DNA of 44,823 nucleotides from Nitrospira sp. (GTDB lineage Bacteria; Nitrospirota; Nitrospiria; Nitrospirales; Nitrospiraceae), in contig SWDH01000042.1 in the NCBI GenBank assembly GCA_005116945.1, positions 173,583 through 218,405 on the forward strand, given 5' to 3'. The notes beneath the pieces were generated by a model, which was not told where the DNA came from, did not search any database, and was given only the letters and a program-made list of their open reading frames with translations. Position 1 is the first letter of the stretch. Each line of letters begins with the position of its first letter. A program made the translations under genes and the position numbers. Shown in pieces: positions 33,634 to 40,707 of the stretch.

Positions 33634-33860
33634 AAGTGCACGTGCAGTTCCCAGAAGACAAGATCAAAGAACCGGTCATCTATCAGATCGGGCACGAATA
33701 CAAAGTCGTCACCAACGTCCGGCGCGCCGATGTGCGTGAAACCACTGGATGGATGGATCTTGAACTGACCGGCGACAGCACCGAAATCGAGCGGGCGATC
33801 GTTGGCCTTCGCACGAAAGGCGTCGTCGTCGACCCGATCGAATTGAATGTCGTGGAATGA
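33621..33860 (+). CDS. NIL-domain protein
   Basis: This 79-residue protein consists of one NIL domain: '[19 protein letters not shown]', '[20 protein letters not shown]', '[20 protein letters not shown]', '[16 protein letters not shown]'. NIL domains sense or bind small molecules at the end of MetN methionine transporters and occur alone near homocysteine/methionine genes. This supports a link to sulfur amino acids. It lacks the ferredoxin 4Fe-4S Cys motifs seen in other NIL proteins. It starts 13 nt inside the carrier gene; AGGAGG is its ribosome site. A short spacer with two direct GTGAAGCG-like units (33867-33895) follows before the second E1. Confidence 0.82.
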   Translation: MPHVKVHVQFPEDKIKEPVIYQIGHEYKVVTNVRRADVRETTGWMDLELTGDSTEIERAIVGLRTKGVVVDPIELNVVE

Positions 33861-33944
33861 CAACAACGTGAAGCGCACATCGTGAAGCGTATCTCGTTTC
33901 GGAGTTAATGCTTCACGCTTCACGAAGGACGAGAGACGAATTAC

Positions 33945-34748
33945 ATGGAACTCACTGAACAACAGATAGAACGATACAGTCGTCAGATTATTCTGAGCGA
34001 CGTGGGCGGCAAGGGCCAGATGAAGCTGGCCAAGGCTAAAGTCTTGCTCATCGGCGCCGGAGGGCTCGGCTCGCCTGCCGGACTCTATCTCGCCGCCGCG
34101 GGCGTGGGTACAATTGGTCTCGTTGATGGCGATGTTGTCGATCTTTCAAACTTACAACGTCAAATCCTGCACTCCACAGCCACGGTGGGTCTGCCGAAAG
34201 TAGAGTCAGGCAAGAAAACCTTGTCGGCGATCAACCCAGAGATTACGATCAAGACTCATCACCAGAACGTCGACAGCGATAATATTCTTTCGCTCATCTC
34301 CCAATACGACATGGTGCTGGACGGATCCGACAACTTTGCGACGCGCTTTCTCGTCAACGACGCCTGCTTCTTCGCCAAGAAGACGCTCATTTCTGCCAGC
34401 ATGTTCCGCTTTGAAGGACAACTCACGACGATCAAGCCTCATGCAGGCTATCCATGCTACCGCTGCCTCTACCCGGAGCCACCGCCAGCAGGACTCGTGC
34501 CGAATTGCCAAGAAGCCGGCGTGTTAGGCGCTCTCGCTGGGACCATGGGGATTCTTCAGGCATCGGAGGCCATCAAGGAAATTCTCGGCATTGGTGAAAC
34601 CCTGGCCGATCGTCTGCTGATCTACGATGCACTGGACATGAAATTTAGAAAAGTCAGGCGCCCTAAAGATCCGGCCTGCCCACTCTGCGGCCAGAATCCG
34701 AAAATCACAAATCTTAGTCTGGACTATACTGTCACCTGCACCATCTAA
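33945..34748 (+). CDS. moeB: E1-like MoeB/ThiF adenylyltransferase (second copy)
   Basis: This 267-residue paralog of the enzyme at 31259 has the ATP site 'VLLIGAGGLGSPAGLYLAAA', 'GLVDGDVVDLSNLQRQILHS' and 'LDGSDNFATRFLVNDACFFA'. Also visible are zinc pair 'CYRC', catalytic-region 'LVPNCQEAGVLGALAGTMG' and 'CPLC'. It differs from the first copy in the last 25 residues, which are shorter and neutral. It would activate the carrier encoded at 33346 while the first copy serves the ThiS-like carrier, or the two overlap in function. It starts from a clear ATG after an AT-rich spacer; the RBS is weak. Confidence 0.92.
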   Translation: MELTEQQIERYSRQIILSDVGGKGQMKLAKAKVLLIGAGGLGSPAGLYLAAAGVGTIGLVDGDVVDLSNLQRQILHSTATVGLPKVESGKKTLSAINPEITIKTHHQNVDSDNILSLISQYDMVLDGSDNFATRFLVNDACFFAKKTLISASMFRFEGQLTTIKPHAGYPCYRCLYPEPPPAGLVPNCQEAGVLGALAGTMGILQASEAIKEILGIGETLADRLLIYDALDMKFRKVRRPKDPACPLCGQNPKITNLSLDYTVTCTI

Positions 34749-34753
34749 CTAAA

Positions 34754-34875
34754 CAGAATGCTGAAAAAGTCCGCCAGCTTTGTTCTCGCATCGCTCAGAG
34801 ACTCAATGTACCGCATGGGTACGCCTTGCCTTCTCGCTTGCTACGGCCGCGCTGACGGTCTTTTTGAGCATTCTG
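34754..34875 (+). repeat. Dispersed inverted-repeat element, copy 3
   Basis: Ends are CAGAATGCTgAAAAAGTCCGCCAGC and GCTGACGGTCTTTTTgAGCATTCTG. The core 'CTCAATGTACCGC'...'GGGTACGCCTTGCC' is the usual one. It lies between the second E1-like gene and the JAMM protease; a longer open frame upstream of the protease reads through it but is not a real N-terminus. Confidence 0.85.
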
Positions 34876-34911
34876 TATGGTCCGCTCCTGTTGCTACAGA
34901 TATGCGGACCA

Positions 34912-35472
34912 ATGAAACTCTGGCCCGCCATTTTTTTCCCCCAGCAGCCTACTACCGTGTCTGATCTCATCATCCCTCAATCGATCCTCGATGATATGGT
35001 GGCCCATGCCAGGGAACTCGATCCCTATGAATGTTGCGGGCTTCTGGCTGGGGCCAACGGGACTGTCACCCATGTCTACCGGATCAAGAATATTGTGGCA
35101 CTCGAAGGAGCTGAGAAATTATCGTCCTTCGACCCGGCAAAGGTGGCACATCTAGAACGACTATCACCAGCAGAACGGGCCGAGATCGCCTTCGTAATGG
35201 ATATGCAAGATTTTTCCGTGGCGAAGAAAGATATTCGAAACAAAGGACTCGACCTGCAAGTGGTCTATCACTCTCATCCTCACGATCCGGCACGCCCTTC
35301 GACTACCGATATCAAGATCGCAACCGACTACGAAGAGATTTGGCCAAAAATCAACCTGCCCATCCCCGCCTATCTGCTCATCTCACTTATGGATAAATCC
35401 AAACCGGATATCCGTGGATACTGGATTACGGGGGGGACGGTCACGCCAGCACACATCACAACTCTTGCCTAG
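34912..35472 (+). CDS. JAMM/MPN metalloprotease (Mec+/HcyD-like)
   Basis: This is 186 residues from ATG 34912 (GTG 34957 is another option; anything further upstream is repeat sequence). The MPN+ domain has the Glu in 'YECCGLLAGANG', and the JAMM motif 'YHSHPHDPARPSTTDIKIA' (HxH, then S..D) binds zinc. 'PIPAYLLISLMDKSKPDIRG' completes the fold. In mycobacteria the Mec+ protease releases cysteine from CysO-cysteine; in Wolinella HcyD trims the HcyS C-terminus. Here both carriers need trimming and the protease is in the same cluster, so processing them is the obvious role, by inference. A repeat element follows immediately. Confidence 0.87.
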   Translation: MKLWPAIFFPQQPTTVSDLIIPQSILDDMVAHARELDPYECCGLLAGANGTVTHVYRIKNIVALEGAEKLSSFDPAKVAHLERLSPAERAEIAFVMDMQDFSVAKKDIRNKGLDLQVVYHSHPHDPARPSTTDIKIATDYEEIWPKINLPIPAYLLISLMDKSKPDIRGYWITGGTVTPAHITTLA

Positions 35473-35595
35473 CAGGATGCTGAAAAAGCCCGCCAGCTTC
35501 GTTCTCGCATCGCTCAGAGGCTCAACGTACCGCAAGGGTACGCCTCGCATCCTCACTCGCTGCGGCCTCGCTGGACGGCCTTTTTGAGCATCCTG
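35473..35595 (+). repeat. Dispersed inverted-repeat element, copy 4
   Basis: Ends are CAGGATGCTgAAAAAGCCCGCCAGC and GCTGGACGGCCTTTTTgAGCATCCTG. It starts one nt after the JAMM gene stop codon and lies 185 nt before the exported-protein gene. Together with the oppositely oriented copy at 36520-36643 it frames the exported-protein/DUF3817 cassette. Confidence 0.85.
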
Positions 35596-35779
35596 CGGAA
35601 GCGTAATCCTATTGAGCCGTAGATACGTATCTTCAAAGTTCCCGCTCGCAGCACTGTTCTCCCGCAATCTGTAACGACGCTCTGGTCGCCTGCCGCTCTC
35701 GAAAATTTCCAGTTTGTTTCCACTTGGCCCTGGTGCGATAATGATTTCCTGATTGGCCTCATACGCAGGAGTGCTCGCC

Positions 35780-36118
35780 ATGTTAGAGATGCGTACGATT
35801 CTTCTCGCTATATTCTTCAGCTTCTTCCTGCTCTGCCCACTTGCGTCCCCTAGCTTTGCCGAAGACAAGAGTTTCTATAGCCCGGTCATTCAAGTTGACG
35901 TAGACACGCATCGCGTCTTGATCTCGACCCTCGGCGGGATATTCTGGATAGATGTTCCGGACACAGCCAAGCCTCACATCGAAAAGCTGCCGATCTCAGG
36001 ACTCGTGGATTTCGTTGTCGAGATGAGAGCGAACGGGCAAGCGCCCCTACTGAAAACTTGGAAGGTAAAATCTGGAGAAACGAGCTGTCTCCACTTCGAT
36101 GGGAAAACCTGCAAGTAA
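35780..36118 (+). CDS. Small exported protein, paralog of the gene at 15399
   Basis: This 112-residue protein starts at ATG 35780, with AGGAG 8 nt upstream; 35789 is an alternative. The signal peptide is TILLAIFFSFFLLCPLASPS, and the mature protein starts around FAEDK. 'SPVIQVDVDTHRVLISTLGG', 'FWIDVPDTAKPHIEKLPISG' and 'LVDFVVEMRANGQ', with two C-terminal Cys (SCLHFDGKTC), match the first copy at 15399 throughout, with DNA of roughly 80% identity judged by eye. Function unknown; soluble periplasmic beta-rich domain is the best description. It is convergent with the intact DUF3817 gene, and both are bounded by inverted copies of the 120-bp repeat. Confidence 0.72.
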   Translation: MLEMRTILLAIFFSFFLLCPLASPSFAEDKSFYSPVIQVDVDTHRVLISTLGGIFWIDVPDTAKPHIEKLPISGLVDFVVEMRANGQAPLLKTWKVKSGETSCLHFDGKTCK

Positions 36119-36148
36119 CACCCCTACTTTCCGTCTTTTTCTTCCCAA

Positions 36149-36445
36149 TCAGTTCACCACGACTTCTTTCTCACAAAGATGTTTGTCCAACACAAATGTT
36201 CCAAACGGAATAATAGACGCAATAAATGCGTACAGTGAAAACATGAATGGCCAGCGATGCCTAACATGTATCACCGCCAACAGGCCGACATAGAGCAGGA
36301 ACAATCCTCCGTGTATCGCCCCCACAACTCTCACGACCTCAGGCATCCCCATGAAGTATTTCATCGGCATCGCGACACATAACAGGATGAGAAATGAACA
36401 ACCTTCGGCTAACGCAATCATTCTAAACATTCTGATCTGACTCAT
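36149..36445 (-). CDS. DUF3817-like integral membrane protein
   Basis: This 98-residue protein has three membrane helices: 'IALAEGCSFLILLCVAMPM' (with the N-terminal AEG..F..L start typical of DUF3817), 'VVGAIHGGLFLLYVGLLAVI', and 'FSLYAFIASIIPFGTFVLD'. The PMKYFMGMPEVVR stretch, the IHGGLF motif and the final PFGTF match the DUF3817 family. Its function is unknown; homologues occur next to small export/redox genes. A decayed duplicate sits at 15743-15895. The gene converges on the exported protein gene, 30 nt away. Confidence 0.75.
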   Translation of the reverse strand: MSQIRMFRMIALAEGCSFLILLCVAMPMKYFMGMPEVVRVVGAIHGGLFLLYVGLLAVIHVRHRWPFMFSLYAFIASIIPFGTFVLDKHLCEKEVVVN

Positions 36446-36519
36446 GGTTACTGTTCTTCCTTCTTTCGCACGGAAAAAATAACATCCGTCAACTTGGCCT
36501 AGGGCAAGACTACTACAAT

Positions 36520-36643
36520 GAGGATGTTCAAAAAGCCCGTTCAGCGAGGCCGCAGCGAGCGAAGACCGGAGACGTACCCGCTGGGGTACGTTGAGGATCT
36601 GAGCGATGCGAGAACAAAGCTGGCGGGCTTTTTCAACATCCTC
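36520..36643 (-). repeat. Dispersed inverted-repeat element, copy 5 (inverted)
   Basis: Ends are GAGGATGTTcAAAAAGCCCGTT and GCGGGCTTTTTcAACATCCTC. The core reads CGTACCCGCTGGGGTACGTTGAGG, i.e. opposite to copies 1-4. Its end touches the stop codon of the CxxC gene at 36642. Confidence 0.85.
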
Positions 36644-36851
36644 ACTCTCCGCTACCCGCCATATCGTCGATCAGCGGTCTATTGATATCGGTACAACCGA
36701 AGCAGATGGTATCGAAGAGGGTCTCGGCATCCGCGACAAAGTTCTTCTCGTCGGTGAGTTTATCGGCGATGACCTGGGCGTAACAGATGTCACAGAGCAT
36801 CATCAGCCCACGTGATACGCCTACTGTTTTTCTTCCTATGCTCGCAGCCAT
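36642..36851 (-). CDS. Small protein with paired CxxC motifs (second of two)
   Basis: This is 69 residues from ATG 36851, preceded by TAGGA at a good distance. Cys pairs are 'LCDICYAQV' and 'ICFGCTDIN', about 27 residues apart, suggesting a zinc- or iron-binding knuckle; the middle 'DKLTDEKNFVADAETLFDT' is an acidic helix. No family is recognised. It lies 8 nt downstream of another Cys-pair protein, so the two are probably one operon and perhaps act together. A repeat element abuts its end. Confidence 0.5.
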   Translation of the reverse strand: MAASIGRKTVGVSRGLMMLCDICYAQVIADKLTDEKNFVADAETLFDTICFGCTDINRPLIDDMAGSGE

Positions 36852-36859
36852 AACGTGTC

Positions 36860-37054
36860 CTATACCGACCCTTTCTGCCTCGCTAGCCAAAAGTCTTCAG
36901 CCTCAAGGTCAATCCCACATACGGCGCATTCGTAGATCTTCTCGTCAGCAGGAAGTTGGATCTCCGTCCGATCGATTCGCCCGCGGCAGACATGATAGAA
37001 ACGCCCCCGCGCATCCTCGTTATCTAACGGATCGCTTTCATATATCAGCACCAT
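36860..37054 (-). CDS. Small protein with CxxC-like motif (first of two)
   Basis: This is 64 residues from ATG 37054, with AAGGAG upstream at normal spacing. It runs 'VLIYESDPLDNEDARGRFYH', then 'VCRGRIDRTEIQ', a charged stretch, and 'YECAVCGIDLEAEDFWLA'. The last part is a zinc-ribbon-like C-x2-C knuckle; a lone Cys earlier might pair with it. A credible promoter lies upstream at 37083-37112. No function is assignable. The downstream partner also has Cys pairs, so a shared metal-binding or redox role is possible. Confidence 0.55.
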   Translation of the reverse strand: MVLIYESDPLDNEDARGRFYHVCRGRIDRTEIQLPADEKIYECAVCGIDLEAEDFWLARQKGSV

Positions 37055-37082
37055 CTGTCTACTCTCCTTACAAAGTGGACTT

Positions 37083-37112
37083 AGTATACTGGCGTGCAAG
37101 ATCGATCCGCAA
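37083..37112 (-). promoter_or_regulatory. Predicted sigma70 promoter of the paired CxxC genes
   Basis: TTGCGG (37107-37112) and TATACT (37083-37088) on the minus strand, 18-bp spacing, 28 nt before the ATG at 37054. Confidence 0.5.
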
Positions 37113-37161
37113 CGGTCAGGAGACTCTCTCTTGCTAAGCAGTCGGCGCGTAAGCAATCTTG

Positions 37162-37286
37162 CAAGATGCTCAAAAAGGCCGTCCGCAAGGCCGCAGCCGA
37201 AGAAAGCACCGGAGGGGTAGCCTCTGGGCTACGTTGAGGATGCTTTCGAGGTGAGAACGACGCTGGATGGCTTTTTCAGCAACTTG
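37162..37286 (-). repeat. Dispersed inverted-repeat element, copy 6 (inverted)
   Basis: Ends are CAAGATGCTcAAAAAGGCCGTCC and GGATGGCTTTTTcAGCAACTTG, with core GGGTAGCCTCTGGGCTACGTTGAGG. It ends right at the stop codon of the ABC transporter. Same orientation as copy 5. Confidence 0.8.
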
Positions 37287-39011
37287 CTAAACCTGGAATT
37301 GGGCGTCGTACAGCCGCGCATACACCCCTTCGTGCCCAATCAACGTCTCATGCGTCCCATCTTCAACAACGCGTCCGTGGTCCACGACAATGATCCGATC
37401 GACACCGTGGATCGTGGAAAGACGATGGGCAATGATAATCGTCGTCCGCCCTTTCGTAAGATCGTCTAACGCCTCTCGAATCTTGACCTCGGTCTCAGTG
37501 TCGATATTAGACGTGGCCTCATCGAACATGACGATCGGAGGGTCCTTCAGAATCACACGGGCGATCGACACACGCTGTCGCTGCCCGACGGAGAGCTTCA
37601 CCCCGCGCTCCCCTATCCAGGTATCGTACCCCTCAGGAAGAGCCATGATGAAGTCATGTGCGCGGGCTACCTTTGCCGCCGCCTCAATCTCCTCTTGCCG
37701 AGCCTTCAGGTCGCCATAGAGGATATTCTCTCTCACCGTGCCATTGAACAAGAATGGTTCTTGCTGAACCAGCCCAATTTGACTGCGGAGAAAGGCCAAG
37801 GACACATCACGGAGATCGTATCCATCGACTGTGATGGCCCCTCGCGTCACATCGTAAAACCGCATCAACAACTTGAGCGTTGTGCTCTTGCCTGCGCCGC
37901 TCGGACCGACCAGCGCCACGCGCTCCCCCGCACGGACTGCTATCGTGATATCGGTCAAGATCGGCGTGTCGGCCCGATAGTGAAACCCGACGTGCTGAAA
38001 GGCGACCTCTCCTCGCAATCGCGTCGCGGGAGCCTGCGCATCCGGACGATCTCTCACCTCCGGAACGATATCGAGGACTTCGAACACCCGCTCACTTGCA
38101 GCCAAGGCATGCTGCAGCATGTGGTTGACGGAATGAATCTGATTGATCGGCACATAGAACAGCGCAAGATAGGAGATGAACATGACAAGTTCGCCCACGG
38201 ACAGACGATGCGCTAACACCTCAGCCGTACCGAACCAGAGCACCATGGCTCCGCCAAGACTCCCGATCAGCATCATCCCTGGTGAGTAGTAGGACCAGAG
38301 GTACATGGCCTTCAAGGTATCTTGCCGACACCGATCGCTTTTCCGATCGAATCGCTCCTGCTCATAGGGTTGGCGATTAAAACCCATCGTCTCTCGAATG
38401 CCTGCCAGCATATCTTGTAAGAGAGCGTTCAGTTCTGCCGCCCCTTTTCGAATGACCCGATAATACCCATGGACGCGTTTGGTGAATAATGCCGCCCCCA
38501 GGACCAGGAGAGGAATCGGCACGAGCGCCAACAACGCCAGCTTCCAATTGAGCATGAACAGCATGATCATGATCCCGATCAGCGTCAGTCCAGCCGTAAT
38601 GATTTCTTCGAGTCCGTCGACGAAGATGCGCTGCATGTGCTCGGTATCGTTCAACACGCGTGACATAATCTCGCCCGTCGGGCGATTCTCATAGAAACTG
38701 ATCGATAATCGCTGGAGCGCAGAGAATACTTGAACGTGCAGATCATGGACGACCTGCTGCTCCAATCCATTATTCATTCTGATCCGCATCGACCCGCAGA
38801 GGCTCCGCAACACATAGGCACCGCACAACGCGAGAAATACCCACACCAGGAGCTGAGTCTGGCCGGCCTGGATCACGTCGTCGATGATCACTTTGATTAG
38901 CCACGGAGGGATGAGCTCAAATGCGGTCGCAAGCCCGGCAAACACAAACGTGCCGACCACCATGGAACGGTGAGGGCTGAGATAGTGAAGCACTCGAAGC
39001 AGGGTTTTCAT
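37287..39011 (-). CDS. MsbA-like ABC exporter (permease fused to ATPase)
   Basis: This is a 574-residue half-transporter. The N-terminal six-helix exporter domain (about 1-310) includes 'VVGTFVFAGLATAFELIPPW' and 'RNDTE'-like coupling sequence 'SRVLNDTEHMQRIFVDGLEE'. The ATPase has Walker A 'LVGPSGAGKSTTLKLLM', Q-loop 'GLVQQEPFLFNGTVRENIL', signature 'LSVGQRQRVSIARVIL', Walker B 'PPIVMFDEATSNID' and switch 'IIAHRLST'. It works as a homodimer moving lipids, lipid A precursors or hydrophobic compounds outward. Length and motif order are those of MsbA/LmrA; the cargo is not readable. A single gene, with a repeat element on each side. Confidence 0.93.
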   Translation of the reverse strand: MKTLLRVLHYLSPHRSMVVGTFVFAGLATAFELIPPWLIKVIIDDVIQAGQTQLLVWVFLALCGAYVLRSLCGSMRIRMNNGLEQQVVHDLHVQVFSALQRLSISFYENRPTGEIMSRVLNDTEHMQRIFVDGLEEIITAGLTLIGIMIMLFMLNWKLALLALVPIPLLVLGAALFTKRVHGYYRVIRKGAAELNALLQDMLAGIRETMGFNRQPYEQERFDRKSDRCRQDTLKAMYLWSYYSPGMMLIGSLGGAMVLWFGTAEVLAHRLSVGELVMFISYLALFYVPINQIHSVNHMLQHALAASERVFEVLDIVPEVRDRPDAQAPATRLRGEVAFQHVGFHYRADTPILTDITIAVRAGERVALVGPSGAGKSTTLKLLMRFYDVTRGAITVDGYDLRDVSLAFLRSQIGLVQQEPFLFNGTVRENILYGDLKARQEEIEAAAKVARAHDFIMALPEGYDTWIGERGVKLSVGQRQRVSIARVILKDPPIVMFDEATSNIDTETEVKIREALDDLTKGRTTIIIAHRLSTIHGVDRIIVVDHGRVVEDGTHETLIGHEGVYARLYDAQFQV

Positions 39012-39013
39012 AA

Positions 39014-39203
39014 GCCCACAATATTCATGACGATTCGTCGCGGAATCGCGAAGCCGCGTTGCGAGACCGGCGCACGGAACCCAGAGGACCTGAGGCGTAC
39101 TCGTACAGTACGTTGAAGGTTCGAGGGGCGAGTCCGTCGGCCGAAGGCTTGTCGTAGCAGCGGATCCGCGATTGGAGCAGAAACGTTCATGAATAATGTG
39201 GGC
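39014..39203. repeat. Divergent long inverted repeat, between two genes
   Basis: GCCCACAaTATTCATGA (39014-39030) and TCATGAATAaTGTGGGC (39187-39203) form 17-bp inverted ends, with one mismatch, around a 156-bp GC-rich centre. The centre carries a TACTCGTACAGTACGTTGA stretch reminiscent of the 120-bp repeats. It sits between the ABC exporter and peptide deformylase genes. Confidence 0.7.
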
Positions 39204-39230
39204 GAGAGCAGGGTCTTCACGGCGGGTTCG

Positions 39231-39761
39231 CTAAATGACGGGAACAGGATCGTCCTGCCAGTACTTCGTAAACTCGGGGAGCTGCGTGAGCGTCGACATG
39301 TCGGTCATTCGATCTAAAAATACCTTGCCGATCAGATGATCCATTTCATGCTGAATACAGACGGCATAGAGACCGGTCGCTTCGAAATCCATTGATTTCC
39401 CATGACGATCCAACGCCTGAACCCTCACGACCGACGGCCTCGTGACCTTTCCTCTGAGCCCATCCACACTGAGACAGCCTTCCCAGTTTTCAACTTGCTC
39501 CGGGCCATAGAAGACGATCTTAGGATTGATGAGGACCGTTTGAGGAAATCCATCCTCCCCTTCGCAGCCCATGACGACTAATTGAATTGAGCGCGAGACT
39601 TGAGGCGCCGCTAAACCGATTCCTGGTTCGGCCAACATCGTCTCAATCAAATTGTCGATGAATTGCTGTATGTCATATGTTCGGATATTGCGAGGATCAA
39701 CCGGGTCTGCCATCTGGCGCAAGACAGGGTTCCCAAGCTTTGCAATCCGGAGCGTAGGCAT
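39231..39761 (-). CDS. def: Peptide deformylase
   Basis: This is 176 residues from ATG 39761. It removes the N-formyl group from new proteins and uses a metal. Motif 1 is 'EPGIGLAAPQVS', motif 2 'NWEGCLSVDGL', motif 3 'CIQHEMDHLIGKVFLD', supplying Cys and the two His. 'LRIAKLGNPVLRQMADPVDP' is the usual start. The longer frame would add an untypical leader without a ribosome site, so I use the internal ATG. The length is standard. It is a single gene on the minus strand with a repeat downstream. Confidence 0.95.
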   Translation of the reverse strand: MPTLRIAKLGNPVLRQMADPVDPRNIRTYDIQQFIDNLIETMLAEPGIGLAAPQVSRSIQLVVMGCEGEDGFPQTVLINPKIVFYGPEQVENWEGCLSVDGLRGKVTRPSVVRVQALDRHGKSMDFEATGLYAVCIQHEMDHLIGKVFLDRMTDMSTLTQLPEFTKYWQDDPVPVI

Positions 39762-39903
39762 AACGCGAATCGAACGTCCTTCTCTTACTTTGCACGACAC
39801 GGGAGGAGACCCGTAAAATATAACATAGGAATTTTTGCCCCCGCAAGGCGTGCGGATGGACAAGCCGAGGAAGAGAAACCCCTTCTATCCGCGTCGCGGC
39901 GTG

Positions 39904-40707
39904 TTATCGAACCCGCCCAGGCCGTTTCGGATCCGACATTTCGAAACTATCCTTCTGACCGTTCCACCATTCTAACCATTCGGCTGCCCACTCTTGACGG
40001 TCTTGTTTGGTCGACGTCTCCCAATCATGAAACTCCGTTTCATGTCGAGTCAGAATCCAGAGTGATTGCACCGCTGAAAATGCGACAAATCGCTCTTCAT
40101 CGGCAATCATCCCGATCAAAACCGGGATCACCGCTTTCTCTCTGACATACCTGGCCTCAAACGCAGCGACCTTTCGAATCGACGAATTCTGATCGTGCGC
40201 CATCGACTCAATGGCATCAACAACTTTTGTCCCATCCAATCGTACGGCCACTCTCAAGGCATGTTCACGAACCCGAGGAATTTCGTTCGGTTCTTTTGCC
40301 GCCATGGCGAGAGCGGGAACCGCAGAGGCGGCTTTCAACATTGAAATCGTTTCAATCGTATTGTAGCGAATACGAGGGCCCGCCATCGTCAATCCTTTGA
40401 CCAGGACCGGGACCGATGGTTCACCGAGATGTACGAATTCACCCATGGCCCAAAACTCTTGCGCGCCTTCCAGTAAGGGTAACAACGCTTCCGCCCGCTG
40501 AGCCTCTTCAGCCGTCAACGATTTTGTATTCTGGGGAACGGATTCAGCGGATAGATCCTGTCCCTTCGGAGGGGCCGCGTACGGCACTTGGACAAGGGTA
40601 ACCCGGCCTTTCACGATCGGCTCAGCCGATAGAGTCGGAACTATTCCTACCAACACAATGAAGAAGGCGAATCCCCAAGAGTGAAAATATTGCTGCCGCA
40701 CGGTCAT
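39904..40707 (-). CDS. Exported HEAT-repeat protein
   Basis: This is 267 residues from ATG 40707 (GGAAGGGAAAAGGG upstream). It has a signal peptide 'WGFAFFIVLVGIVPTLSA' and then helical repeats: 'SVPVLVKGLTMAGPRIRYNT', 'AVPALAMAAKEPNEIPRVRE', 'VVDAIESMAHDQNSSIRKVA', 'VIPVLIGMIADEERFVAFSA'. They end in 'WAAEWLEWWNGQKD'. HEAT/PBS-type repeats make an alpha-solenoid that binds a partner protein; the periplasmic partner is unknown. No enzymatic motif. It is separated from neighbours by about 140 nt on its 3' side. Confidence 0.7.
   Translation of the reverse strand: MTVRQQYFHSWGFAFFIVLVGIVPTLSAEPIVKGRVTLVQVPYAAPPKGQDLSAESVPQNTKSLTAEEAQRAEALLPLLEGAQEFWAMGEFVHLGEPSVPVLVKGLTMAGPRIRYNTIETISMLKAASAVPALAMAAKEPNEIPRVREHALRVAVRLDGTKVVDAIESMAHDQNSSIRKVAAFEARYVREKAVIPVLIGMIADEERFVAFSAVQSLWILTRHETEFHDWETSTKQDRQEWAAEWLEWWNGQKDSFEMSDPKRPGRVR

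Noticed and set aside
33867-33924. CRISPR-like or regulatory repeat after the NIL gene
   Set aside because: Only two imperfect GTGAAGCG units and a nearby GCTTCACG; too short and irregular to call.
34780-34911. N-terminal 44-residue extension of the JAMM protein, with a membrane-like segment
   Set aside because: Encoded largely by repeat copy 3; the conserved MPN fold begins later, so the membrane segment is probably not real.
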